Assembly: GCA_038503075.1 (NCBI GenBank)
Contig: JBCAML010000011.1
Location: forward strand, 1,736,001 to 1,800,000
DNA from: Gyromitra esculenta
Taxonomy: Eukaryota > Ascomycota > Pezizomycetes > Pezizales > Discinaceae
Reading direction: 5' to 3'
DNA: 64,000 nucleotides
Shown: piece after piece, positions 21,764 to 32,589 of the stretch
Position numbering within the stretch: position 1 is the first letter of the stretch
Layout: each line of letters starts with the position of its first letter
Translations under genes and position numbers: made by a program
Notes under the pieces: model-generated
Database searches by the model: none
Told to the model about the DNA's origin: nothing
The model's input: only the letters and a program-made list of their open reading frames with translations

Positions 21764-22173
21764 TCTCAAGGAGCGGGATTCTTATCAAGCTCTCGAGTAT
21801 CCCTCGAGATGAGCAGTGCTACTTGAGTAGGAGACCGACAACGAAAGAGTATACGGAGATTCTACAGGCTCTACGAGGGGGTTCAAGTTATGATGACTTG
21901 AGGGCAGTGACAGCGATGGGTTACAAGATGTAACCGAGGATTGTATTGTGAAATACACGAGTAGACAATAGAAGACATTGCTTAAGGAAAGAAGAAGGAA
22001 AAGCGCAACAAGAGGGGAATTCCCTTCGCTTATATACCACGTTCCAATCCTTTTGATGACAAAGACATGACTCATTGTAACGGAAACCCATGGAAACACA
22101 AGGAATAATAACGAAACACCGCAACCCTATACCTATACAGCTAACGAACTAACAAAACAACCATCCATGAAAG
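21764..22173 (-). repeat. E2 5' LTR (410 bp)
   Basis: Reverse complement begins TTTCATGG (22173) and ends TTGAGA (21764), followed by the PBS block AACGT complement. Hairpin variants GGTTAC/GTAACC and CTCGAG/CTCGAG place it in the same subfamily as the solo LTR at 19752. Confidence 0.87.
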
Positions 22174-25100
22174 ATCATTAGAGACAATTGAGGTGTCAAA
22201 CCGGGGATGATAGCTGTAATTCGCGAAGAAAGGTGTAGCCTTGGTACTAGCAGACTCTTGATTGTTGGCGGCAAACTCGGCAATAGGTAGCCACTTTGAC
22301 CAATCGTCTTGCTGGTAGGACACATAACAACAGAGATATTGTTCCATCATGGCATTAAGGCGTTCAGTTTGTCCGTCGGTCTCTGGATGAAAAGAGGTAG
22401 ACATACGGGCAGCAATGTTCAAACGCTGGCATAGATGCTTCCAAAACTTCGCGGTGAATTGTGTTCCCCTATCGGAGGTTAAATGGGAAGGGAGTCCATG
22501 GAGTTTCCAAACATTTCGGAGATACAATTCGGCGGTCTGCTCGGTGTTGACAGTAGTGTTGCACGGAATAAGGTGTCACATCTTCGAGAGTCGGTCCACA
22601 ACAACCATAATGGCATCAAAGCCGTTAGATTCTGGGAGGCCCGTGACAAAGTCCATAGACAACTCTTCCCAGGGGCGATTAGGGATTGGGAGTGGTTTTA
22701 GAACGCCATGAGTACCGAGAGTGCTTGGTTTAGCTCGTCGGCAAATATGACAATTCCGGGTATATCGTCCAATGTATTCCCTCATCTTTGGCCAATAAAA
22801 ATATCTTGAGACGAGTTCGAAGGTTTTTTCTCGTCCTGGGTGACCAGCGGAGGGGGCGTCATGATGTCGTTGTAGGATGAGGAGACGGAGAGGATCATGA
22901 TCGGGGATATAGAGCTTTTGTCGATAGAAAAGGTAGCCGTTGACTTCAGTGCAATCGCCTAATGTGATTTCCTTAGATTGTCGCTCACCATTTCTAAGTG
23001 CTAGAAGGATTTTTTGTGGGAACGGGTCAGCATTATATCCATGATTCATTAATATTTCGAGGGAGGCATCCAATTCAGCGGGTTCGTTTGATAAAGAACC
23101 CGAAAACAAACTCAGCTTGGGGTCTAAATTCTTTTCCTTCAGGACTACTTGGTGCTGGTGTTGTAGTCTTTCATCCCTTTCTTCAGGGAGATCTCCTGAT
23201 CTCCGAGTTAGAACGTCCGGTTTTCCTCCTTGTACTCCTGGTCTGTACGTAATGACAAAGTCGAAACGTGAAAGGTACTCTGCCCATCTGACTTGTCTTC
23301 GGTTTAACTGCTTGGTGGTCATAAAGTACTCCAAGTTTTTATGATCCGTGATGACGGAGATGGGAAGTTCAGATCCTTCGAGCTCCGGGCGCCATTCTTC
23401 AAAACAGCGGATAATGGCGAGTAACTCCTTATCATAGATCTCGTAGTTACATTCAGCAGGTGAGTGTTTCTTGGAGAAGAATGCCACAGGGTGAAGTATG
23501 CCGTTGTCATCGAGCTGGGAGAGGACGCCACCGGAGATGAAGTCAGAAGCATCAGATTCTACAAAGATTTTCTTTCGAGGGTCGAAGTGGATGAGAACGG
23601 GTGCTTTAGTAAAGGCCTCCTTGAGAGCTTCAAATGCGAGTTCAGCTTCGACTGTCCACTCAAAGATGGTGCCTTTCTTGGTGAAGGCAGTAAGGGGTGC
23701 AGCGAGGCGGGAGAATCCTAGGATAAATCTTCGGTAGAAGTTTGCAAAGCCTAGGAAGGCTTGGATGTCCTTGATGCATTTGGGTCGGTTCCACTCTCGC
23801 ACAGCTTTGAGTTTGTCCTCGTCCATTTTAATCCCTTCAGGAGTAAGGATTAGGCCGAGGTATTTTATTGACTGAACGTGGAACTCGCACTTCTCGGGTT
23901 TCAGGAGGATGTTATTGGCTTTGAGTGTGTCCAGGACTTGTCTGACATGTATTTTATGTTCAGCAAGAGTATCGCTGTAGATGAGGATGTCATCGAGGTA
24001 GGCGGTACAGAAAAGGTCTAGATATTCTCGGAGGGAATCGTTGACAAAGCGCTGGAAGGTACCTGGGGCATTGGTGAGGCCGAATGGCATTACCATGTAT
24101 TCATAAAGACCGTATCGAGTTCTAAAGGCAGTCTTCCATTCTTCTCCTTCCGCGATGTGGATTTGGTGGAAGCCGTCTCTTAGGTCCAATTTAGAGTACC
24201 ATTGTGCTTTAGCGAGGCGGTCGAGGGTTTCCTTAATGAGCGGGGAGGTGTAGCAGTCCTTAACAGTGAGAGCATTGAGGCCTCGATAATCTACACAGAG
24301 ACGTAGTGATCCGTCGGGTTTCGCAGCAAAGAGGACGGGAGAGCCGGCGGATGAAGAACTTGCACAGATAAAGCCTCTTTCTAAGTTGTCCTCGATGTAC
24401 TTCTTTAGAACTAGCAGTTCATCTCGCGACATACCGTAGAGTGGGCCGAATGGTGGTTCTTTACCTTCTTGAAGGGTGATCTTATGGTCATAAGGTCGGC
24501 AAGGGGGAAGTCCTTGAGCTTTGGTCTTATCGGACATGTCTAGGTACTCGTGGTATTCGGCAGGTATTCGTTGTCTCCACTCTTCCTTAGTAGTCTTGCT
24601 ATCAAGAACCCTATTGATTTCGTAAAGAGACATGGAATAGACCTGGATCCCCTTTTTCCTAGCAAGTAAACGGAAGCTGGCGGCGCCAATAAAGGCAGCA
24701 TTGAGCTTGGCAGGAGGAGGGATAGCGGTGACCGAGACGATGGGTTGCTTGGGGGCACAGTGGGTGGTGTAGAATTCAGAGTTGAATTCAATGCTTTTGT
24801 TTGCAAATTGTAGATGAACGTCATTGAGGTTCATCCAGGGAATACCGAGCACTAGGGGGTAATGACCTAGCTTGGTGACAAAGAAGGGAGCTCTCTCAGC
24901 GTGTTGTTGAACAGAGAGCTCTAGGTGGCAAAGATGGGTGATATCTCCCGAGGCAATTGTTCGGCCGTCAATGACTTCCAATTGGCGAGGGGTTTTGAGG
25001 GGAGATAGGGGCAGGGAATGGTGACGCACAAAGTTTTCATCAATGAAAGCGAACCCTGAGGCTCCAGTGTCAAGAAGTGCGTGTGTTTTTATAGTTTTAT

Positions 25101-25253
25101 TTTGGTGGGAAAGGCTACATGAAATTACAAAATGTTCCCCGTCCAAAGTATCCTCCACACACACATCCGACACTGAAAACCCAGAAATAGAGAATGCTGA
25201 CAAAGGAGAAAAAGGAACCAGAGCAGGGTCACTAGGCGACTCTGGTTGAACTA
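22174..25253 (-). pseudogene. pol: E3 Pol, one internal stop, 3'-truncated
   Basis: Continuous frame of about 875 codons covering protease (LLDTGASG), RT (YLDD), RNase H and the integrase zinc finger plus first catalytic Asp (MDFVTGLPES). It is interrupted by TGA at 22576-22578 where sister copies have Arg (KMRHLIP). The same frame then continues through SDRGTQF and [11 protein letters not shown] to FDTSIVSND and is cut by the E2 LTR. Frame entry is by the conserved -1 site at 25254-25260. Confidence 0.87.
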
Positions 25254-25463
25254 GTTTAAAGACTCAACTGAGTCTGCTGCGTCAAAGGCAGGGAAGCGAG
25301 GTGGCAAAGGTGGTGGAAAAACGGAAGGAGCAGGAGGAGCGGCGGCGGCGTTGATGACGGCTCCTCTCATGGCGGGGCGTTTGGAGGCGGAGGGGCAGTT
25401 GGAAAAAATGTGTCCTTCTCCGGCACAGAAAAAACAGCGGTTGTTAGTCTGTCTCCATGTCTT
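25251..25463 (-). pseudogene. gag: E3 Gag, C-terminal part
   Basis: Encodes the zinc knuckle (CFFCAGEGHIFSNC) and the Pro-rich C-terminus ending ...VESLN, stop at 25251-25253. The N-terminal part lies at 37404-38437, separated by the LTR-B insertion. Confidence 0.88.
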
Positions 25464-25607
25464 TCTCACGGTTCAGTTTCTCGTTAAGCCCTTTAGTATC
25501 CCTAAAGGTGAGCAGTGCTACTTAAGTGAGATACTAACTCGTTCGAAGAGTGCAGTATTTCTACAGGTTCTACAGTGGGTGTACTTCAAGGCGAAGTATC
25601 AGCGATG
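25464..25607 (-). repeat. Solo LTR-B, part containing the LTR 3' end
   Basis: Diverged member of the same LTR family (minus strand, ends GTGAGA), split by E4. Shares TAGCACTGCTCA and the hairpin with invariant GGATA loop, here CCTTTAG/CTAAAGG. Companion part at 37137-37398; flanked by AAGAC duplications (GTCTT on plus strand, 25459-25463 and 37399-37403). Confidence 0.85.
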
Positions 25608-26016
25608 TTTCAAGGGGCGAGGTTTTCCTTCAAGCTCTCAGGTATCCCCCGAGATAAGCAGTGCTACTTGAAGGGAAAACTAAGCGACGAGAGTGTTCAC
25701 GATGTTCCACAGGCTCTACGAAGGGTTCAAGTATAGAAGACTTGAGGACGGCGGCGACGTAAGGTTATGAAGTATAACCGAGGTTTGTATTGTAAAATAC
25801 AAGAGTGTACGATAGAAGACGTTGCTTAAGGAAAGAGAAGAAAAAGTACAACAAGAGGGGAAATCCCTTCGCTTATATACTCATAATCCACCTCTTTGAT
25901 GACAAACGTATGACTCATTGTAAAGAAAACCAAGGGAAACATATAGAACGATCGACAAAGCAACGCAACAAAACACCTATACCGCTAACCGAACAACACA
26001 ACAACCATCCATGAAA
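25608..26016 (-). repeat. E4 3' LTR (409 bp)
   Basis: Complement starts TTTCATGG at 26016; its last bases are TTGAAA rather than the usual TTGAGA. The polypurine tract lies directly adjacent at 26017-26028. Confidence 0.87.
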
Positions 26017-26028
26017 GTACCCCCTCCC

Positions 26029-26846
26029 TTATAGCCGTGAGCTCCTGCGAACACTAACCAGACCTTCCTTCGGCTTATTTGGATATCTTCGGTGAAACGC
26101 GTCTACTGCTTCTGTTTCTTCGTGATATTCCGCAGGTTCCCACGTAGGCAATGCGTATCCCGTCCATTCGACTAAGTACTGGAGCTTTCCTCGATAGAGG
26201 CGAGAATCCAGTATGCCTTCGACAAGATATTCCTCATGGTCATTTACTTGTACGGGTGGGGGTGGTGGAATAATTTGACCGGGGAGTGGATCGGTGGGAG
26301 CGGCTTTGAGTAGTGAAACGTGAAATACCGGGTGATATTTCATAGACGATGGCAAATCTATTTCGTAGGCGTGCGCTGAGATTATTCGTTTCACGGGGAA
26401 AGGACCACTCCATTTCCAGTCTAACTTCCTTGAATTTCTAGTCGTCCTCATGTTCTTCATGGATATGAAGACACGGTCATTGACTTTAAATGAAGGGGCA
26501 GGGATACGATGTCGATTAGTACTGGACTCGAAAATATCTTGTGCTGTTCTCATCTGGGCTCGAAGAAAGTCTCTAAGTTCTTCCATCTTGGAAGCAAATA
26601 GGTCGGCGTCGAGGGTTTGCGGGGATCGGTCATTAGAGATGATCGAAGTGTCGAAACGGGGATGATAACCGTAATTGGCGAAGAAGGGCGTAGCTTTTGT
26701 ACTGGCTGATTCTTGGTTATTAGCGGCGAACTCGGCAATTGGTAACCACTTGACCCAGTCGTCTTGTTGGTACGAAACATAACAGCGAAGATACTGTTCC
26801 ATAACAGCATTAAGACGTTCGGTTTGGCCGTCCGTTTCTGGGTGGA
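26029..26846 (-). pseudogene. pol: E4 Pol C-terminal part (integrase end, chromodomain)
   Basis: Open frame of about 257 codons, from within the integrase core (TERLNAVMEQYLRCYVSYQQ) through [21 protein letters not shown] and HPVFHVSLLKAAPTDP to an undamaged chromodomain (EEYLVEGILDSR...LQYLVEWTGYALPTWEPAEY) and terminal SVRRSSRL. The chromodomain is intact here, unlike in E1. The rest of pol continues at 32590. Confidence 0.88.
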
Positions 26847-27243
26847 TTTCATGGATAACTGTTTTCGTTGGTTCGTCGGGTACAAGGGTACATGGTTATT
26901 GTGTTACGTTGTCGTTCCTTGTGTTTCTTTAGGTTTCCGTCAGAATGAATCAAGTCTTTGTCATCGAACGAGTTGGAAATGCAGATATGTCGTTTGATTT
27001 CCTCTTGTTGTACTTTTTTCTTCTTCTTTCTTTAAGAACGTCTTCTATCGTACACTCTTGTATTTCACAAATACAAACCCTGCTATACCTCATAACCTCA
27101 CGCTGTCGCCGCCTCAAGTCCTCTATACTTGAACACTCCGTAGAGCCTGCGAACCTCGTAAAATACTCGTCGCTAGTTTTCCCTTCAAGAAGACTGCTTA
27201 TCTCGGGATACCCGAGAGCTGAAGATAAACCTCGCCCTCGAGA
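26847..27243 (+). repeat. E5 5' LTR (397 bp)
   Basis: Starts TTTCATGGATAACTG, ends CTCGAGA. About 20 bp shorter than E1's LTR because of single-base losses in runs (for example AAAACC to AAACC, CCCCTT to CCCT). Confidence 0.82.
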
Positions 27244-27312
27244 TTACGTTGCTTCCTCATCCACACCCTCTACCCCGCTTTTTTACGCTGCCACATAAAT
27301 CCCAACGCCGCC

Positions 27313-28529
27313 ATGAAAGAACCCTGCCCCTGCCCCCGACCTTCCCTACCTTGAGAATTTCCAAGCCGCCGCCAATGCCGACCTCGCTCCGCTTACGAGA
27401 AATCCGCCGCACTACCAACAGCGAGTAGACAACCTCACCTACGCAGACTTGCAACTTGAGGAAGCTACCCAAGAGAGAAACAACATGACAGCCAGTGCTC
27501 AATACCTGCCAATCCCAGTTGCAAGCAGCCGAAGCAGAAATCGCCCGTCTCCAAAGCCGCCGCTCCCACCTGCGCCGTCGCCACCACCCCCTCCTGCTCA
27601 CACTCAAGCGAGGCCGATCGGATAAAATGCCCGACCCAGATAAGTTCAACGGGTCTCGCGATAAACTCCCTGATTCGTTTTGCAGCTCAGTCGAAACTCT
27701 CGGTCAACGCCGACCGTTTCCAACAAAGAACAACATTGTAGATGCTATTAGCCGCCTCGAGGAGCCGCCTCGAACAAGTTCGCCACTCCGTCCTTCCTGA
27801 CGGAACTACACCCGAACTCCGCCGCCGATCTAATCACTGCCTGAAACAGCCTTCGCGATCCCGACCCTCTCGGTACCGCCCGTCGCGAACTACACCAACT
27901 CCGACAAGAAGCGAGATTTCTCCGCCTACCTCGCCGACTTCCAACGCATCATGGGACGCCTCAATTACGACGAGTCTGCCAAAAATGATGCTCTGAATTT
28001 GGCATGTCGGACGAGCTAAAAGAAGCGGTAGTAACTGTTGCTGACTTTCCCACCACCTTCACTTCCTCTGCGCCTTCCTCCTCCGCCTAGATAACCGAAT
28101 CCGGCAAGAAGAGAGGAGAAAAACGCCACTCGCAATACCATGGGACAATTCACCGCCCCTGCTGCCGCCCCCGCCGCCTTTACTCCCGCCTCCTCTTCCT
28201 TCGCCTCGGAGGACTTGTCCCCATGGATCTTTCTTTCGGCCGTACTTCTACTTCTCGCCCTGCCCCCGAACAGCGCTATGTCCAGTGTTAACGGGAGGAG
28301 AAAGCTATCGTCCGAAGAGAAAGCATGGAGACAGACCAATAACCGATGTTTATTTTGCGCCGAGGCGCATATCTTTTCCAATTGCCCCTCCGCCTCCAAA
28401 CGCCCGCCATGAGAGGAGCCGTCACTAACTCCGCCGCTGCTCCTCCCGCTCCTTCTGTCTTTCCACCGCCTTTGCCGCCTCGCTTTTCTGCTCTTTGATG
28501 CAACAGACTCAGTTGAGTCTTTAAACTAG
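27313..28529 (+). pseudogene. gag: E5 Gag, many frameshifts
   Basis: Similarity to E1 Gag over its whole length, but the frame changes every 50-150 nt through one-base deletions; fragments of the Gag core and of the knuckle (CLFCAEAHIFSNC, one residue short) are seen. Slippery heptamer TTTAAAC at 28520-28526, stop TAG 28527-28529 and the downstream stem are intact. Confidence 0.85.
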
Positions 28530-31500
28530 TTCAACCAGAGTCGTCCAGTGACCCTGCTCTGGTTCCTTTTTCTCCTTTGTCTGCGTTCTCTATTTCTGGG
28601 TTTTCTGTCGGACGTGTGTGTGGAGGATACTTTGATGGGGAACATTTTGTAATTTCTTGTAACCTTTCCCACCAAAATAAAATCATAAAAACACACGCAC
28701 TTCTTGACACTGGAGCCTCAGGGTTCGCTTTCATTGATGAAAACTTTGTGCGTCACCATTCCCTGCCCCTATCTCTCCTCAAAACCCTCGCCAATTGGAA
28801 GTCATTGACGGCCGAACAATTGCCTCGGGAGATATTACCAACCTCTGTCACCTAGAGCTTTCTATCCAACAACACACCGAAAAGCTCCTTTCTTCGTCAC
28901 CAAACTAGCCATTACCCCCAAGATTAGGCATTCCCTGGATGAACCTCCACGATGTTCATTTACAGTTTGCAAACAAAAGCATTGAATTCAATTCTGAATT
29001 CTGCACCACTCACTGCACCCCTAAACAATCTGTCGTCTCAGCCAAGGCCATCCCCCACCGAACAAACTTAACGCTGCTTTTATTGGCGCGCTAGTTTCCG
29101 CATGCTTGCTAGAAAAAGGTATCCAGGTTTACGCCATGTCCCTCTATGAAATTAATAAGGTTCTTGACAATAAGACAACCAAAGAAGAGTGGAAGCAACG
29201 AATACCTGCCGAATACCACGAATATCTAGACATGTTCGATAAAGCTAAAGCCTCGCGACTCCCCTCGCCGACCCTATGACCACAAAATCACCCTACAAGA
29301 AGGCAAGGAACCACCGTTTGGACCCCTCTATGGTATGTCTCGTGATGAACTTCTAGTCCTTAAGATATCGAAGACAACTTAGAAAAAGGATTCATCCGCG
29401 CCAGTTCATCTTCCGCCGGTTCTCCAGTCCTCTTCGCCGCTAAGCCCGATGGTTCCTCCGACTTTGTGTCGATTATCGTGGCCTCAACGCTCTCACAGTA
29501 AAAGACAGATACACTTCCCCCTGATCAAAGAAACCTTGATCGCCTTGCAAAAGCTCAGTGGTACTCCAAACTCGATCTCCGGGATGGCTTTCACCAAATT
29601 CGTATCGCTGAGGGAGAAGAATGGAAAACAGCCTTTCGAACACGATATCTATACGAATACTTGGTAATGCCATTCGGTCTTACCAACGCCCCGGTACATT
29701 CCAGCGATTTGTGAACGACTCCTCCGAGAATTTCTAGATCTCTTTGCACGGCCTACCTCGACGACATTCTCATCTACAGCGATACTCTTGCCGAGCACAA
29801 AGTACATGTCAGACAGGTACTCGACGCCCTTAAGGCCAACAACATCCTTCTCAAGCCTGAGAAGTGCGAGTTCCACGTACAATCCATCAAATACCTCGGC
29901 CTAATACTAACCCCTGAAGGTATAAAGATGGACAATGATAAACTCAAAGCCGTCCGGGACTGGAACCGCCCAAAATCAGTCAAAGATGTACAAGCCTTCC
30001 TTGGCTTCGCAAATTTTTACCGACGATTCATCCTAGGGTTCTCCCGATTAGCCGCCCCCCTTACTGCTTTTACAAGAAAGGGTGTTGTCTTCGAATGGAC
30101 AGTCAAAGCGGAACTCGCATTCGAAGCGTTGAAGGATGCCTTTACTAAGGCCCCCGTGCTTACCCACTTCGACCCTCGAAAGAAAATCTTCGTGGAATCC
30201 GATGCCTCTGACTTCGTTTCCGGTGGTGTCCTCTCCCAACTTGACGATAACGGCGTACTTCACCCTGTAGCCTTCTTCTCCAAGAAGCACTCACCAGCTG
30301 AATGCAACTATGAGATCTATGACAAGGAACTTCGCTATTATACGCTGCTTCGAGGAATGGAGACCAGAGCTTGAAGGATCAGAATTACCCATCTCAGTTA
30401 TTACCGACCATAAGAACTTGGAATATTTCATGACCACCAAGCAACTTAATCGACGACAAGTCAGATGGGCTGAATACCTTTCACGTTTTGACTTCGTCAT
30501 TACCTATAGACCAGGAGTACAAGGAGGAAAACCGGATGCACTGACTCGAGATCTAGAGATCTCCCTGAAGAAGGGGATGAAAGACTAAGACACCAACACC
30601 AAATAGTCTTGAAAGAGAAGAACGTTGATCCTAAGTTGAGTTTGTTTTCGGGTTCTTTATCAAATGAACCCGCTGAATTGGATGCCTCCCTCGATACTTT
30701 AATGAACCTTGGATATAATGCTGACTCATTCCACAAAAATCCTCCTAGCACTTAAAAATGGTGAACGACAATCCAAAGAGATCACCCTAGGTGATTGTGC
30801 TTTGAAGTCAGCGGTCGCCTTTATTACCGACAAAAACTCTATATCACTGATTATGACCCTCTTCGCCTCCTCATCCTACAACGACATCATGACGCCCCCT
30901 CAGCTGGCCACCCAGGACGTGAAAAATCCTTCGAACTCATTTCAAGGCATTTCTATTGGCCGAAGATGAGAGAATATATTGGCCGTTATACGCGGAACTG
31001 TCATACCTGCCGACGAGCAAAACCAAGCACCCTCGGTACCCAAGGCGTCCTAAAACCACTCCCCATCCCTAATCGCCCCTGGGAAGAGCTATCAATGGAC
31101 TTCGTTACCGGACTCCCAGAATCCAACGGCTTTGATGCTATTATGGTTGTAGTGGATCGACTCTCGAAGATGCGGCACCTTATCCCGTGCAATACGACCG
31201 TCAACGCCGAGCAAACAGCTGAACTCTATCTCCAAAATGTTTGGAAGCTACACGGACTACCTTCCCATATCACTTCGGATAGAGGAACACAGTTTACCGC
31301 TAAGTTTTGGAAACATCTCTGCCAACGCCTGAATATTTCCGCTCGGATGTCAACGTCCTTCCACCCTGAAACAGATGGTCAAACCGAACGTCTTAATGCC
31401 GTTATGGAACAATATCTTCGGTGCTATGTTTCTTATCAACAAGACGACTGGACAAAATGGTTACCTATTGCGGAGTTCGCTGCCAATAACCAAGAGTCAG

Positions 31501-32177
31501 CCAGCACGAAAGCTACACCCTTCTTCGCCAACTATGGTTACCATCCTCGCTTTGATACCTCCGTCGTCTCCAATGACCGCTCCCCTCAGACCCTCGATGC
31601 CAATGACTTCGCCTCTAAGATGGAAGAACTTAGAGACTTCCTTCGAGTCCAAATGAGGACAGCACAAGATATTTTCGAGACCAGTACTAATCAGCACCGC
31701 ACCCCCGCCCCTTCATTTAAAGTCAATGACCGTGTCTTCATATCTATGAAGAACATGAGGACGACTAGGAATTCACGGAAATTGGACTGGAAGTGGAGTG
31801 GTCCCTTCCCTGTGAAACGAATAATCTCTGCATATGCCTATGAGATAGACCTGCCCTCGTCTATGAAATACCATCCGGTGTTTCACGTTTCACTGATCAA
31901 AGCTGCTCCTGTTGACCCACTCCCGGGTCAGATTATCCCACCACCACCCCCGGTCCAAGTCAACGATCATGAAGAATATCTTGTTGAGAGTATCCTAGAT
32001 TCCCGCATTCGTCACGGGAAACTGCAATACCTGGTGGAATGGACAGGATATGCCTTACCTACGTGGGAACCAGCTGATTACCATACGGAGACTGAAGCAG
32101 TAGACCTCTTTCATCAACAATATCCGAGTAAACCTAAGGAAGGTCTGGTTAGTGTTCGCAGGAGCTCACGGCTATAA
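28527..32177 (+). pseudogene. pol: E5 Pol, frameshifted 5' part and intact integrase-chromodomain part
   Basis: PR, RT and RNase H (28577-30780) are broken by repeated one-base deletions, with fragments such as LLDTGASG and a RT/RNase H piece at 29928-30374. From about 30795 the frame is clean for 460 codons: integrase zinc finger (CHTCRRAK), DDE motifs ([29 protein letters not shown]), GPFPVKRI and an intact chromodomain (LQYLVEWTGYALPTWEPADY), ending SVRRSSRL, TAA 32175-32177. The sharp change of quality at about 30790 is unusual for natural decay. Confidence 0.86.
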
Positions 32178-32189
32178 GGGAGGGGGTAC

Positions 32190-32589
32190 TTTCATGGATA
32201 ACTGTTTTTGTTGGTTCGTTGGGTACAAGGGTACAAGGTTATTGTGTTACGTTGTCGTTCCTTGTGTTTCTTTAGGTCTCCGTTGCAATGAGTCAAGTCT
32301 TTGTCATCGAACGAGTTGGAAAGTGGTATATAAGCGAAGGGATTTCCCCTCTTGTTGTACTTTTCCTTCTTCTTTCTTTAAGCAACGTCTTCTATTGTAC
32401 ACTTCTGTATTTCACAATACAACCCTCGGTTATACCTCATAACCTTTCGCTGTCGCCGCCCTCAAGTCCTCTATCTTGAACACTCCGTAGAGCCTGTGGA
32501 ACCTCGTAAAAACACTCTCGTTGCTTAGTTTTCCCTTCAAGTAGCACTGCTTATCTTGGGGGATACCGAGAGCTTGAAGATAAACCTCT
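32190..32589 (+). repeat. E5 3' LTR
   Basis: Begins TTTCATGGATAACTG like the 5' LTR, preceded by the GGGAGGGGGTAC tract. The U5 end is shortened (stops after AAACCTCT), so the right boundary is approximate. Confidence 0.8.

Larger units (their letters stand above)
18339..22173 (-). mobile_element. Chromovirus copy E2, 3'-truncated
   Basis: Minus-strand element: 5' LTR 21764-22173, gag 20461-21706, pol to 18339, where it is cut within RNase H by the E1 3' LTR. Integrase, chromodomain and 3' LTR are missing. A solo LTR lies inside pol (19752-20159). The right end abuts E3 pol in the same orientation. Confidence 0.85.
22174..25463 (-). mobile_element. Chromovirus copy E3, left part (pol and 3' end of gag)
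   Basis: Minus-strand element continuing at 37404-38908 after the LTR-B/E4/E5 insertion. Its 3' end (rest of integrase, chromodomain, 3' LTR) is absent: it stops at the E2 LTR within the integrase C-terminal region. TSD GTCTT (AAGAC on the element strand) at 25459-25463 marks the LTR-B insertion. Confidence 0.85.
26847..32589 (+). mobile_element. Chromovirus copy E5, inserted in E4 pol in opposite orientation
   Basis: 5' LTR 26847-27243, PBS at 27244, gag 27313-28529, pol to 32177, polypurine tract, 3' LTR 32190 to about 32589. E4 integrase sequence stops at 26846 and resumes at 32590. The right LTR end and the second TSD copy seem deleted (AAACCTCT joins directly to AAAGATG). The 5' two thirds carry many single-base deletions; 30795-32177 is clean. 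Confidence 0.85.
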
